Assembly (NCBI GenBank): GCA_028696075.1
Contig: JAQVHS010000003.1
Span: 1 to 64,000, forward strand
Reading direction: 5' to 3'
DNA: 64,000 nt
Source of the DNA: Candidatus Gastranaerophilales bacterium
GTDB lineage: Bacteria > Cyanobacteriota > Vampirovibrionia > Gastranaerophilales > JAILCC01
In this document: in pieces, positions 26,275-35,873 of the stretch
Position numbering within the stretch: position 1 is the stretch's first letter
Layout: every line of letters starts with the position of its first letter
Notes under the pieces: generated by a model
Databases searched by the model: none
What the model was told of the DNA's origin: nothing
What the model saw: only the letters and a program-made list of their open reading frames with translations
Position numbers and translations under genes: made by a program

Positions 26275-26769
26275 TTATTTTGTTAAACAAGCTCTTTGTG
26301 ATAATTTGCCGGAACTTGGACTTCTATCTTCCCTGAGACCCACGATATTGTAAGATGTAGGGTTGAATTTTTCTATAGTAGGTCCGACTTTATTTGCTAC
26401 TCCAAGTTTTCTTGCAACAGACATTATCATATTAGATGTGTCCTCTAAGCAGCCTGAATATTGTGCTAATCTTGCTACTTCTTCAAGATATTGCTCCTGG
26501 TTATACTTGCTTCTTATGTCTTTAAGGTTCAGGATTGCCGATGTAACCAAAAGTTCAGGATTGTCTATTTCTATGCCAAGGTTTTGGGCATTTTTGACTT
26601 TTATGGCTATAGCATTCATTTTATCTGCCGCAATAGACTCCGGCATTTTGCTTACTCGGATTATATCATCCATTAATGAATCGAAGCCTATAGTTTCCCT
26701 ATTTTGAAAAAAATCTCTTTCTTTTTGAATACCTTGAAATTTTACATTGGATACAGAATTAATAATCAT
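26275..26769 (-). CDS. Hypothetical protein with N-terminal VKFQG motif
   Basis: The 164-residue helical protein starts at ATG 26769 with AAGGA nine bases upstream. It begins MIINSVSNVKFQG, the style of N-terminus shared by several unrelated proteins here. The rest is alpha-helical without a recognised domain (for example IIRVSKMPESIAADKMNAIAIK, LNLKDIRSKYNQEQYL). No signal peptide or membrane segment is seen. It is convergent with the porin gene. Function is unknown. Confidence 0.65.
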   Translation of the reverse strand: MIINSVSNVKFQGIQKERDFFQNRETIGFDSLMDDIIRVSKMPESIAADKMNAIAIKVKNAQNLGIEIDNPELLVTSAILNLKDIRSKYNQEQYLEEVARLAQYSGCLEDTSNMIMSVARKLGVANKVGPTIEKFNPTSYNIVGLREDRSPSSGKLSQRACLTK

Positions 26770-26850
26770 AAACAAAAGTCCTTATAAAACATTACCTTAC
26801 CATAGAAATGCAGAACAAAAAAATATTTGTTAGTCTTTTGAAAAAACTCT

Positions 26851-27444
26851 TTACATTTTTAACAATTCTTGCAAGATATTTTCAAAACTTTCGTATAATT
26901 TTGCCAAATCAGCGTTGTTTTCAATTACAAAGTCAGATTTTAATATTTTTTCAAGCTCGGGGTCTTGGGCATTAATTCGTGCAAGCGCTGTTTTTTCATC
27001 CATATTATTGCGGGACTTTAAACGCTGCAGCCTGATTTTTTCATCCGCACTTACAAATATGATAGAATCAAAAAGATTCTCCATTTTTGCTTCGAAAAGG
27101 AGCGGTACAGATACTACAGCTAAATCTTTATCCGTGTTATTTTTAAAAAACTTTAAAATTTCTTCCCTGACTTTGGGGTGTAAAATACCTTCAAGTCCTT
27201 TTTTTAAGTGTTCGTCAGAAAAAATAAGCTGCGATATTTTTTTCCTGTCAAATTTACCTTTCTGTAAAAATATGTCATAATCTTTAAATAAGCAGGCGGC
27301 TTGCGAGATAATTAGTCTATCATTTTCCAGCAATTCACGGCAAACCATATCTGTATCTAAGACAGGGTAGTTTGCTTTAGAAAAAAAATTTTCAATTTGA
27401 GATTTTCCGCTTGCAATATTTCCGGTAAGTGCTATTTTTTTCAT
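26851..27444 (-). CDS. coaE: Dephospho-CoA kinase
   Basis: CoaE phosphorylates dephospho-CoA in the last step of coenzyme A synthesis. The 197-residue protein has the P-loop TGNIASGKSQ at the N-terminus, DTDMVCRELL, HPKVREEI and VPLLFEAK, then RLKSRN in the lid. All motifs are intact and the length is typical. It is divergent from ribD, 44 bases apart, so the two share a short promoter region. Confidence 0.95.
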   Translation of the reverse strand: MKKIALTGNIASGKSQIENFFSKANYPVLDTDMVCRELLENDRLIISQAACLFKDYDIFLQKGKFDRKKISQLIFSDEHLKKGLEGILHPKVREEILKFFKNNTDKDLAVVSVPLLFEAKMENLFDSIIFVSADEKIRLQRLKSRNNMDEKTALARINAQDPELEKILKSDFVIENNADLAKLYESFENILQELLKM

Positions 27445-27488
27445 AATGGAATTATGAAATAAAATCAGTTTTTTGTAAAAGGGAAGAT

Positions 27489-28571
27489 ATGAATTTAGAA
27501 TACTTTATGAAAAAATGCATACAAATTGCAGAAAAATCGAGCGGGCATGTTTCCCCCAATCCTTTGGTAGGTTGTGTAATCGTTGATGATTGCGGGAATT
27601 TGGTATCACAGGGACGCCACAAAAAGTACGCAGAGGCGCATGCAGAATATAGCGCTCTTAAAAAAGCGGGCGCCAAGGCAAAAAATGCCACGTTATTTGT
27701 CAATCTTGAGCCTTGCAATCACCACGGGAAAACTCCCCCATGTTCTAAATTCATAATCAAAGCGGGAATAAAAAAAGTCGTGATAGGAAATACTGACCCC
27801 AATGTCAAAGCAATGGGCGGTATTGAAGCCCTTACTATGGCGGGTATAGACGTTAAGGTAGGAATTTTGGAAGAAGAATGCAGAAAATTAAACGAGATAT
27901 TTTTCTGCAATTTTGAAAAGAATAAGCCCTTTATTGCAATTAAAACAGCCACAACTCTTGACGGTAAAGTTGCAACTAAAACGGGTGCAAGCAAATGGAT
28001 AAGCTGCAAGGAATCAAGGCTAAAAGTTCACAGGCTGAGAAACAGGTACGATGCCATTATTACTTCTTCGACTACGGTAATCAATGACAACCCTGCTTTT
28101 ACTTCCCGTATTCCACGGGGTAGAAATCCTATAAGAGTAATAGTGGACAGAGAGCTTAAAACCCTTCCGGATTCAAAAGTTTATTTTACCAACACATCAA
28201 AAATCTATGTAGCGACAGACAAAGATATCCCTCAGGAAAAAATGGAAAAATATCCGGAGCATGTGAATTTTATTAAGTGTCCGTTGAAAGAAGGGCATGT
28301 TGATTTGAATTTTCTTATGAAGGAACTGTTTAAATTAAAAATATGCAGTATTTTAGTTGAGGCAGGCGGGATATTTTCTGCGGCAATGTTAAAAACTAAC
28401 AAGGTAGATAAAATCTATCAGTTTATCGCCCCCAAAATCATAGGGGAACAGTCCGCAAGAGGGTTTGTAGACGGCTATTGTATAGATGATATTGATAAGG
28501 CTTTGAAGTTTGAAATCCGTCAAGTTGAACATTTTGATAAGGATGTTATGCTGGAGCTTTACCCGCAATAG
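27489..28571 (+). CDS. ribD: Riboflavin biosynthesis deaminase/reductase RibD
   Basis: This bifunctional protein of 360 residues deaminates the pyrimidine intermediate and reduces the sugar side chain. The N-terminal zinc deaminase part has HAEYSAL and the PCNHHGKTPPC motif; the C-terminal reductase half (about 148-360) has TTLDGKVAT and a late VEAGG motif. Both domains appear complete. It stands alone, without ribE, ribBA or ribH beside it. A GGGAAG ribosome-binding site precedes the ATG, and I see no FMN riboswitch in the 44-base leader. Confidence 0.95.
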   Translation: MNLEYFMKKCIQIAEKSSGHVSPNPLVGCVIVDDCGNLVSQGRHKKYAEAHAEYSALKKAGAKAKNATLFVNLEPCNHHGKTPPCSKFIIKAGIKKVVIGNTDPNVKAMGGIEALTMAGIDVKVGILEEECRKLNEIFFCNFEKNKPFIAIKTATTLDGKVATKTGASKWISCKESRLKVHRLRNRYDAIITSSTTVINDNPAFTSRIPRGRNPIRVIVDRELKTLPDSKVYFTNTSKIYVATDKDIPQEKMEKYPEHVNFIKCPLKEGHVDLNFLMKELFKLKICSILVEAGGIFSAAMLKTNKVDKIYQFIAPKIIGEQSARGFVDGYCIDDIDKALKFEIRQVEHFDKDVMLELYPQ

Positions 28572-28616
28572 CAAATTTTTTCTCTGACGGTTTTTAAAGC
28601 AATCGAAGGAGTGTCT

Positions 28617-29258
28617 ATGCATTTATATTCTATCGCTGCTGCAAATACATTCAGAGGTAAACCTTACAGCCTTTTTGAAAAAGAGGCAAATCTTCCATGC
28701 GCAAGCTGCGGTGAAGTGATGCTCACTAAACAGGATATTAAGGATATTTCAAATTTAAAATCTAACGAAGACTTGGCAGATGTCTTTGAAACTTATCTGG
28801 ACAGGCTTCCTATAGAACGCCGGCATTCTGTTGTACATCTTATTTCAGAGCTTCAAAAACCTGAAAACAAATCTAATACCCTGCAACAGCTTGCTTTTAA
28901 GGTGCAGGACCGTTCATTTAAGCTTCGCGGACAAAACAATTTTGAAACAACTTTCAACATACTAAGCCCTGCCTTAAGCACAATAGACCATATCCAGCCT
29001 ACATCACTGGCGGGTGAAAATGCTAAATATAATTTGGTTCATATGTGCAAAAGCTGCAATGAGCAGCGGGGAAATATGAGTTATGACGCATTTATTCGAA
29101 TAAACCCGTCACTTCAAAATAACATGCAAAAGTTTATAAACAGTGTAAAAAGAATGCTGCTCCAAACCAAAAACTCACAACAGCTTGAAAGTATCAAAAA
29201 TTATTTAACAAGCGTTCAGGGTACTTTGAATAACAACGGCATAGAAGTTATTGTCTAA
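28617..29258 (+). CDS. HNH-type nuclease-like protein with N-terminal TFRG motif
   Basis: The start at ATG 28617 follows AAGGAG at good spacing. The 213-residue protein starts MHLYSIAAANTFRG, resembling the F-x-G N-terminus of other genes in this window, then a CASCGE zinc knuckle. The C-terminal half contains STIDHIQPTSLAGENAKYN followed by HMCKSCNEQRGN: an HNH fold (DH...N...H) with a CxxC zinc pair. HNH proteins usually cut DNA; this one could act in repair, defence or as a toxin-like effector. It overlaps a convergent sigma factor gene by four bases. Confidence 0.75.
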   Translation: MHLYSIAAANTFRGKPYSLFEKEANLPCASCGEVMLTKQDIKDISNLKSNEDLADVFETYLDRLPIERRHSVVHLISELQKPENKSNTLQQLAFKVQDRSFKLRGQNNFETTFNILSPALSTIDHIQPTSLAGENAKYNLVHMCKSCNEQRGNMSYDAFIRINPSLQNNMQKFINSVKRMLLQTKNSQQLESIKNYLTSVQGTLNNNGIEVIV

Positions 29259-29866
29259 ACTAAAGACTGCCGCTGCAATTCTTTTTTTATTTTCTCAAGC
29301 GCATTTTGAATAATTCTTGTAATTCTTGAAGGTGAAAGCTCAAAATCACACGACAGCTCTTTGAGTTTTTTATCCTGAAAAAATCTTGCCTCTACTATTT
29401 CTTTATAACGCGGCGGAAGTTTTTTAATAGCTTCTCTTACCGCCAAATTAATCTCCGAAAGTTCAACCGTTTCTTCGGGAGAATAACCGTCAGCAGCTAT
29501 GTGCGTAGGGTTATCACCTTCTGACATTTCGTCAATTGATAATATTGTTTCATAAATCGCTTCTCTTACCGTTTCTTTATCAAATTCTTTATCGCTTGAT
29601 TTGGAAGAATACCAATTGTACCTTTTTCTAAGCTCGTTTCGTATCGCCCATTTAATGGCGGTTGAAAGGTAAGTAGTGTTAAATTCTTTCGTCGGGCTTT
29701 CTTCCAGTAATGTATGTATGGTAATGATAGCGATATTTTGAAATTCCGAAAAATCAACAAAGTAATTGTTGTTTAGTCTTTTATATTCAACTTTACTGAC
29801 TACATCAATTAAATCGAGATAGTCTTTATAAGTCCTTTTAGGTATGGTTTTTCGTGATAAAGTCAT
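29255..29866 (-). CDS. RNA polymerase sigma-70-type factor, small
   Basis: About 203 residues, with a region 2-like N-terminal half (LSTAIKWAIRNELRKRYNW and upstream helices) and a clear region 4-type C-terminus (IKKLPPRYKEIVEARFFQDKK, then SPSRITRIIQNALEKIKKEL as the HTH). Region 1 and 3 seem reduced, as in group 3/4 factors. The linker between the regions is acidic and 50 residues long. No anti-sigma gene adjoins it. The start at 29866 omits a doubtful TTG three codons upstream. No ribosome-binding site is obvious. Confidence 0.8.
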   Translation of the reverse strand: MTLSRKTIPKRTYKDYLDLIDVVSKVEYKRLNNNYFVDFSEFQNIAIITIHTLLEESPTKEFNTTYLSTAIKWAIRNELRKRYNWYSSKSSDKEFDKETVREAIYETILSIDEMSEGDNPTHIAADGYSPEETVELSEINLAVREAIKKLPPRYKEIVEARFFQDKKLKELSCDFELSPSRITRIIQNALEKIKKELQRQSLV

Positions 29867-29968
29867 GTCGTGCAATCAACTATAAAATAAGAACGCTAAT
29901 ATGAATATAGTTAAATATATACTATAAAAACAGGGTTTTGTAAAATTGTTTATTTAAAACGGGTTTTT

Positions 29969-29977
29969 TGGTACAAT
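29969..29977 (+). promoter_or_regulatory. Putative extended -10 promoter of ycf23
   Basis: TG, one base, then TACAAT (29972-29977) forms an extended -10 element 33 bases before the ATG of the DUF561 gene. Confidence 0.4.
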
Positions 29978-30010
29978 AAATTACGAGATATCACATTAAA
30001 GGATTTTAAA

Positions 30011-30763
30011 ATGAACAGGATTGAACAATTCAAGCAAGATTTAAAAGATAAAAAAGCAGTAAAAATAATTGCAGGTATTGATAATTTTGACGCCGAAAAA
30101 GTAAAACAGGTAGTTACGGCAGCTTCTAAAGCGGGAGCAAGCGCTGTTGATATAGCATGCGACGAAGCCTTGATTGCTATGGCAAAAGAAATTTCAGATA
30201 TTGCCGTTTTTGTATCCTCCACTTCACCTAAAATGCTGCAAATGGCAAAAGAAAACGGTGCAGATGCTTTGGAATTGGGCAATTTTGATGCGCTTTACAA
30301 AAAAGGTTTAAGAATCGGAGCGCAGGAAGTTTTTGAAATGGCAAAAGAAACCAGAGAACTTGCAGGCTATGATATTTTCTTCTCCGTAACAGTTCCCGGG
30401 CATATTAATATAGAAGAGCAAATTAAACTTGTAAAAAAACTTGAAGCTCTTAATGTTGATTTAATTCAAACAGAAGGCGCAAGCGTTAATAATATTTTCA
30501 AAAACGATACAAGGAATTTGAGCGAAAAAATTACGCTGACTGTTTTTAATACGGTTGAAATTAAGAAAAATACAACTATCCCCGTAATGACAGCCAGCGG
30601 AATTACACCTGCTACAGCTAGTGTACCTTTTGAAGCAGGCGCTGACGCCATTGGTGCAGGTTCTTGTATAAATAAGCTTAACTCTGTTGCAGAGATGGTT
30701 GATACTATATTAAAAATTAATGAAAAAGCAGGTTTGTCAAAATTTGCAAAAGAGTTGGTATAA
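30011..30763 (+). CDS. ycf23: DUF561 / Ycf23 family protein
   Basis: The 250-residue protein matches the Ycf23/DUF561 family of cyanobacteria and red-lineage plastids: KIIAGIDNFDAEKVKQVV, then VDIACDEALI, SVTVPGHINIEEQI and TASGITPATASVPFEAGADAIG. It has a TIM-barrel-like look with a phosphate-binding-type end (GADAIGAGS). The biochemical role is not established; a regulatory function has been suggested for cyanobacterial members. Its presence is among the best lineage hints. It lies 14 bases upstream of ftsE. Confidence 0.85.
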   Translation: MNRIEQFKQDLKDKKAVKIIAGIDNFDAEKVKQVVTAASKAGASAVDIACDEALIAMAKEISDIAVFVSSTSPKMLQMAKENGADALELGNFDALYKKGLRIGAQEVFEMAKETRELAGYDIFFSVTVPGHINIEEQIKLVKKLEALNVDLIQTEGASVNNIFKNDTRNLSEKITLTVFNTVEIKKNTTIPVMTASGITPATASVPFEAGADAIGAGSCINKLNSVAEMVDTILKINEKAGLSKFAKELV

Positions 30764-30777
30764 AATTATAATGTATT

Positions 30778-31452
30778 ATGATTAAACTTGTTGACGTTAC
30801 AAAAAATTATAGTGATACTTTTGCATTGAAAGATGTAAATCTTGAAATAGCAAAAGGAGATTTTGTATTTTTGGTAGGTTCAAGCGGAGCCGGAAAATCA
30901 ACCCTTATGAAGCTCTTGTATAGAGAGGAACTCCCTTCTGAGGGTAAGGTTTACGTCGGCGGAGTAGATGTTTCCAGAATATCTACGGCAAAAGTTCCCA
31001 ATTTAAGAAGATGTATGGGGATAATCTTTCAGGATTATAAACTGCTTCCCAATCAAACTGTTTATGATAACGTCGCTTATGTGATACGAACATTGGGTAT
31101 GAGTTCCCGCGATATAGATATGAGAGTTAAAGGCGCTGTAAAAATAGTAGGGCTTTCTCATAAACTCCACTCCAGACCTACCGAACTTTCAGGCGGAGAA
31201 CAGCAAAGAGTAGGTATTGCAAGAGCAATTGTAAACGGTCCGCCTCTTTTAATTGCGGATGAACCTACGGGTAATCTCGACCCTGCCACCTCTATGGAGA
31301 TTATGGAAATTCTTGACCAGATTAACAAACGTGGAATTACTATAATCGTTTCAACACATGACCATGCAATAGTTGACCATTACAGAAAAAGAGTTATTAC
31401 GCTGGATGCAGGTCGGGTCATACGCGATATTGAACATGGGACTTACGACTAA
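30778..31452 (+). CDS. ftsE: Cell division ATP-binding protein FtsE
   Basis: The 224-residue ABC ATPase has the Walker [10 protein letters not shown], the Q-loop [10 protein letters not shown], the signature [14 protein letters not shown], Walker [14 protein letters not shown] and the H-loop STHDH. This is the FtsE pattern. With FtsX it couples ATP hydrolysis to septal peptidoglycan hydrolase activation. It overlaps ftsX by one base as TAATG. No strong ribosome-binding site is visible. Confidence 0.95.
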   Translation: MIKLVDVTKNYSDTFALKDVNLEIAKGDFVFLVGSSGAGKSTLMKLLYREELPSEGKVYVGGVDVSRISTAKVPNLRRCMGIIFQDYKLLPNQTVYDNVAYVIRTLGMSSRDIDMRVKGAVKIVGLSHKLHSRPTELSGGEQQRVGIARAIVNGPPLLIADEPTGNLDPATSMEIMEILDQINKRGITIIVSTHDHAIVDHYRKRVITLDAGRVIRDIEHGTYD

Positions 31453-32327
31453 TGAAAAAAAACAGCCTAAAAGCATTTATAGCCGAAATTCGTATCTCCG
31501 TGAGGGTGATGCTTGAAACCATAAAGCTTCTTACCCAGGCGGGATGGATGAATTTGGTTGTAATTACTACAATGGCAGCTATTTTAAGCATATTTGGCGT
31601 TCTGTTCAGAACCAGTCTTGCTATGTCTTCTTTTATAGAGAGTATAGGTTCGGATTTGGAAATTTCCGTTTATATAAAAAGTAATGCCGCCACACGAGAT
31701 GCTATATTTAAGATAAAAAATATACCTGAGGTAAGCAAGGTTACGCTTACCTCAAAAGAAAAAGCCTGGTCTGATATGAAAAGACAAATGAAAGTTCCCG
31801 ATATCAAAAATCCGCTGCCCGATACTTTGCATGTTAAGCTGAAAAAACAGGCATATTCAGATGTTGTCATTTCTAAAGTTAAAAAAATGGATGAAGTCGA
31901 AGATGTAAGGTTTACAAAAGATTTGTCAGACAGGATAAAAATGGTAAGTGATATAGGCAAGATTGTTACCGTTGTAGTTTTGATAATTTTAGGCAGTTTA
32001 ACAATGTTTATTATAAGCAATACCATCCAGCTTGCTATACAATCGAAACGCACTGAAATTGAAATTATGCGCTTTATGGGAGTTTACAACTGGTACATTA
32101 AAGCCCCGTTCATTCTTCAAGGCGGAATTTACGGTTTATCGGGTGCGATTTTAGCCTTAATACCGCTAAATATCACCCAATCTTACATAGAGCGTGCGGC
32201 AGCATTTTTTGGCATCAGCTCCAATCCTTTATCCATTAATTTAGTTATGCTGAGCTTGTTTGCTATGGGCATTATAGTTGGCGCAGGCGGTAGTATAATG
32301 TCTATAAGAAAGTACTTAAAAGTTTAA
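31452..32327 (+). CDS. ftsX: Cell division protein FtsX
   Basis: The 291-residue membrane protein has an N-terminal membrane segment (about 33-54), an extracytoplasmic domain of about 120 residues (VYIKSNAATRDAIFKIK), and three C-terminal segments with the FtsX motif TEIEIMRFMGVYNWYIKAPF. The first loop is where hydrolase activators bind in other bacteria. It is translationally coupled to ftsE and precedes mfd by nine bases. Confidence 0.92.
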   Translation: MKKNSLKAFIAEIRISVRVMLETIKLLTQAGWMNLVVITTMAAILSIFGVLFRTSLAMSSFIESIGSDLEISVYIKSNAATRDAIFKIKNIPEVSKVTLTSKEKAWSDMKRQMKVPDIKNPLPDTLHVKLKKQAYSDVVISKVKKMDEVEDVRFTKDLSDRIKMVSDIGKIVTVVVLIILGSLTMFIISNTIQLAIQSKRTEIEIMRFMGVYNWYIKAPFILQGGIYGLSGAILALIPLNITQSYIERAAAFFGISSNPLSINLVMLSLFAMGIIVGAGGSIMSIRKYLKV

Positions 32328-32336
32328 CTTTTTACT

Positions 32337-35300
32337 ATGAATAACAACCCTTTTGACAAATTTATTTTTGATACTTTAGATAATGCTAAAGTAGTCAAGT
32401 CCGTTATAAATAAGCTCGAATTAAATTCAAGCCTTGCTTTAAGCGGTTTATCATCAACCGCAAAAGCTGTGTTTGTTTATTACCTCTCGGAAAAATTAAA
32501 CAAACCCGTTTTTTTTGTAAGCTCTACCATATCAAAAGCGTTGAATTTTTATAATAAATTTAACCTTATTTCTCAAGACGAAAATAGTTATAAATACTTT
32601 GAACCGCAGGAAACTTCACCTTATCAGCTTGTTTATTCAGACGGGTTAAACTATAAAAATGAGCTTGAAAACCTGCGTGATTTTAAAAATAACAGGACAA
32701 AAATCCTTACAACAAATGCTAACAGCCTTTTAACTTTGTATAATACAGAAGATTATTTTGAGAAAAACTCGATTGTTTTTGAAAAGAAAAAGGAATTTGA
32801 TTTTGACTCTATATCAGACAAGCTCGTTACTCTCGGTTATAGAAGGGAAGCAATGGTCAATGATGTAGGGGAATTCAGCCTCAGGGGTGATATTCTGGAC
32901 ATTTATCCCGTGAATGACAGCCCTGTCAGGATTGAGTTTTGGGGTGATGAAACAGAAAGCATACGCTATTTTGATATCAATTCTCAAATGACAACGCGTT
33001 TGACCGACAAAGTTACCGTTAATCCTGCGTACAAGCTTGTTATAAATGATACAAAAAAATTGAAAGAAAAGCTTATAAAAAACTTTGAAATACAAAAAAA
33101 AGGGCTGTCAGATACTTACAAAGAAAGTTTTGAATTTTGGTTTAACTCTGCTCTTGAAGCGCTTGAAGAGGAAAAATACTTTGAAGGTATAGAATATTTT
33201 TCTTCGTTTTTAAATCCCAAAATGAACAGTATATTTGATTTTATGCCTGAAAATGTTCTTATTATTTTTGATGAAGCACATGAAATTTTGGCAAAATGCG
33301 AACTTTTAGACCACAAGTTGATAGCGGAATACGAACGGAATATAACAGAAGGTTTGGCATTGAAGCTCAACGCACTGAACCATCTGGAGTTTAAAAACCT
33401 GCAAAAAGAACTTGCCAGACACAATCGTTTGAGTTTAAATAGCTTTATAGACTTTGATGTCGACAATTATATGACAATTGACGCTTCGTTACTTCCGAGG
33501 TTTGATACAAACAGTTTTGAACTTGGCGATTTTACCCAAAATGAATTGAGAAATAGGCAAAATATCATTATAACTACCCAGTACCCTGCAAGAATTGAAG
33601 AGATTTTAAAAGAGCAGGAAGTGCCTGTGAAAAATGGCGGCAAATTGGAAGCAAATTGTGTAAATATAATAAAATCGGAGCTTTATGAAGGGTTTGCATC
33701 AAAGGATTTGAACCTCGTATTGATAACGGACGTTGAGCTTTTTAATCGTAAAATTAAAAAGCCTACTATCGCTAAAAAACTTTCTAAAAAAGAAAACATA
33801 GACTTTATTTATTCCATAAACGACCTTAAAGAAAATGACCTTGTTGTCCATTCAATGCACGGTATAGGCAGGTATCTGGGGCTTTCGCAGCAGGAAATAG
33901 ACGGTGAATTAAAAGATTACTTAAGTATTGAATATGCAAATTCTGACAGGCTTTACATCCCGGCAGAGCAGATTAATATGCTTTCACGCTACAGGGGTTC
34001 AAATTCAATCCCTCCGAAGCTTTCAAAAATGGGCGGCGGCGACTGGAATAGTACAAAAAGCAAGGTTAAGAAAGCTATTGATAATATTGCGGAAGACTTG
34101 CTGCGTTTGTATGCAAGAAGGGCTAAGCAGGAGGGTTTTGCTTTTTTCGCCGATACGTTGTGGCAAATGGAAATGGAGGATGCATTTTTGTATACGGAAA
34201 CTCCCGACCAAATGCAGGCTATTATCGATACCAAAAATGACATGGAAGCTGCAAAGCCCATGGATAGGCTTATTTGCGGAGATGTGGGATTTGGCAAAAC
34301 AGAAGTGGCCTTGAGAGCTGTTTTTAAGGCTGTAATGTCAGGTAAACAAGCGGCATTTTTAGCGCCTACGACGATTTTAGCCCAGCAGCATTACCAGAGT
34401 TTGAAGGAAAGATTCGCCCCTTTTGCCGTTAAAATAGAGCTTTTATCAAGACTTAAAACTCCTAAAGAAACTAAAAATATACTTAAAGAAACCCTAAACG
34501 GAGAATGTGATGTTGTAATAGGGACACACAGGCTTTTGCAAAAGGACGTTGAATTTAAGAATCTCGGGCTTGTAATTGTTGACGAAGAGCACAGATTTGG
34601 TGTTGCCCATAAAGAAAAACTTAAACAGTACCGCTCAAACGTTGATGTTTTAAGCCTTAGCGCTACGCCAATTCCGAGAACGCTTTATATGTCCATGTCG
34701 GGAGTAAGAGATATGAGCCTTATAAATACCCCTCCTGTAAACAGGCTTCCGGTTAAAACTTTTGTAGGGGAGTATAACCCTGCTTTTGCCGCTACTGCGA
34801 TTAACTATGAAATTGAACGTGAAGGACAGGTTTATGTCCTCTATAACAGGGTTCAAAGTATTTATAAGTTTGCTGAAGATATAAAAAAACTGGTACCTAA
34901 TGCAAGAATAGCAGTAGCACATGGGCAAATGCCGCCAAAAGAGCTTGAGAGTGTAATATATGATTTTTCCGTAAATAATTATGATGTTCTGGTCTGTACA
35001 ACCATTATAGAATCAGGTATAGATATCCCTAATGCAAATACCATTCTGATATATGATGCGGACAAATTCGGATTGGCGCAGCTTTATCAGCTCAGGGGCA
35101 GAATAGGAAGAAGCGACCGTCAGGCTTACGCTTACTGTTTCTACAGAAAAGACAAAGTTATAACGCAGGAAGCCGTAAACAGGCTGAATGCAATAAAGGA
35201 TTTTACGACTTTAGGTTCAGGCTATCAAATCGCAATGCGGGATCTTGAAATCAGAGGTGTGGGAAATATTCTCGGTTCGCAGCAGCATGGTCATATGGTG

Positions 35301-35873
35301 AGTGTAGGGTTTGATGTTTATTGCGATATGCTGGAAGAAGCCGTAAGGACTTTGCAGGGTGAAAAAGTAGAAAAGAAAGAAACTCCCGTTATTGATATTA
35401 ATATAACAGCATATATCCCTGATGATTATGTCAACGATAAACAGCAAAAAATGATAGAATACAAGCGTTTAGCCGATACCAAAAGCATAAAAGAACTTGA
35501 AATGCTAAGATTTGAATGGATAGACAGGTTTGGTAAAATACCTGATGTTGTCGAACCTTTGCTTCAGATTATTAAACTGCGTCTTTTGGCGGCGGATATT
35601 TCGGTGAAAAGCGTTAAAGAAACCTTTAGCGATGTGAAAATTTACAGTGATTATTCAAAGGCGGAATGGCAAATAATAACAAAAAACATGGATTATTCAA
35701 TGTTAAAGAATTTGAGGTTTACCGAAAATAAAATGACTAACGCTGCAAGCATGTCTGTTATTCACATTGATAATTCTAAAATTAGCCCAAAAGAATTATT
35801 GGATTTATTGGAGTATTTATTCTATTATATAAAGGAATTACAAGAGAGTATTTTCACAAAGGAGCAGACATGA
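32337..35873 (+). CDS. mfd: Transcription-repair coupling factor Mfd
   Basis: Mfd removes stalled RNA polymerase and recruits UvrA. The 1178-residue protein has UvrB-like N-terminal domains (about 1-450), the RNA-polymerase-interacting CarD-like domain (about 494-555; LVVHSMHGIGRYLGL), and superfamily 2 helicase motifs: GDVGFGKTE near residue 647, DEEHRFG near 748, TIIESGIDIPN and QLRGRIGRS. A C-terminal TRCF domain follows. Length is normal. The stop codon overlaps the next gene by four bases (ATGA). Confidence 0.97.
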   Translation: MNNNPFDKFIFDTLDNAKVVKSVINKLELNSSLALSGLSSTAKAVFVYYLSEKLNKPVFFVSSTISKALNFYNKFNLISQDENSYKYFEPQETSPYQLVYSDGLNYKNELENLRDFKNNRTKILTTNANSLLTLYNTEDYFEKNSIVFEKKKEFDFDSISDKLVTLGYRREAMVNDVGEFSLRGDILDIYPVNDSPVRIEFWGDETESIRYFDINSQMTTRLTDKVTVNPAYKLVINDTKKLKEKLIKNFEIQKKGLSDTYKESFEFWFNSALEALEEEKYFEGIEYFSSFLNPKMNSIFDFMPENVLIIFDEAHEILAKCELLDHKLIAEYERNITEGLALKLNALNHLEFKNLQKELARHNRLSLNSFIDFDVDNYMTIDASLLPRFDTNSFELGDFTQNELRNRQNIIITTQYPARIEEILKEQEVPVKNGGKLEANCVNIIKSELYEGFASKDLNLVLITDVELFNRKIKKPTIAKKLSKKENIDFIYSINDLKENDLVVHSMHGIGRYLGLSQQEIDGELKDYLSIEYANSDRLYIPAEQINMLSRYRGSNSIPPKLSKMGGGDWNSTKSKVKKAIDNIAEDLLRLYARRAKQEGFAFFADTLWQMEMEDAFLYTETPDQMQAIIDTKNDMEAAKPMDRLICGDVGFGKTEVALRAVFKAVMSGKQAAFLAPTTILAQQHYQSLKERFAPFAVKIELLSRLKTPKETKNILKETLNGECDVVIGTHRLLQKDVEFKNLGLVIVDEEHRFGVAHKEKLKQYRSNVDVLSLSATPIPRTLYMSMSGVRDMSLINTPPVNRLPVKTFVGEYNPAFAATAINYEIEREGQVYVLYNRVQSIYKFAEDIKKLVPNARIAVAHGQMPPKELESVIYDFSVNNYDVLVCTTIIESGIDIPNANTILIYDADKFGLAQLYQLRGRIGRSDRQAYAYCFYRKDKVITQEAVNRLNAIKDFTTLGSGYQIAMRDLEIRGVGNILGSQQHGHMVSVGFDVYCDMLEEAVRTLQGEKVEKKETPVIDINITAYIPDDYVNDKQQKMIEYKRLADTKSIKELEMLRFEWIDRFGKIPDVVEPLLQIIKLRLLAADISVKSVKETFSDVKIYSDYSKAEWQIITKNMDYSMLKNLRFTENKMTNAASMSVIHIDNSKISPKELLDLLEYLFYYIKELQESIFTKEQT

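Noticed and set aside
27445-27488. FMN riboswitch before ribD
   Set aside because: Only 44 bases separate ribD from coaE, far too short for the aptamer, and no conserved core is seen.
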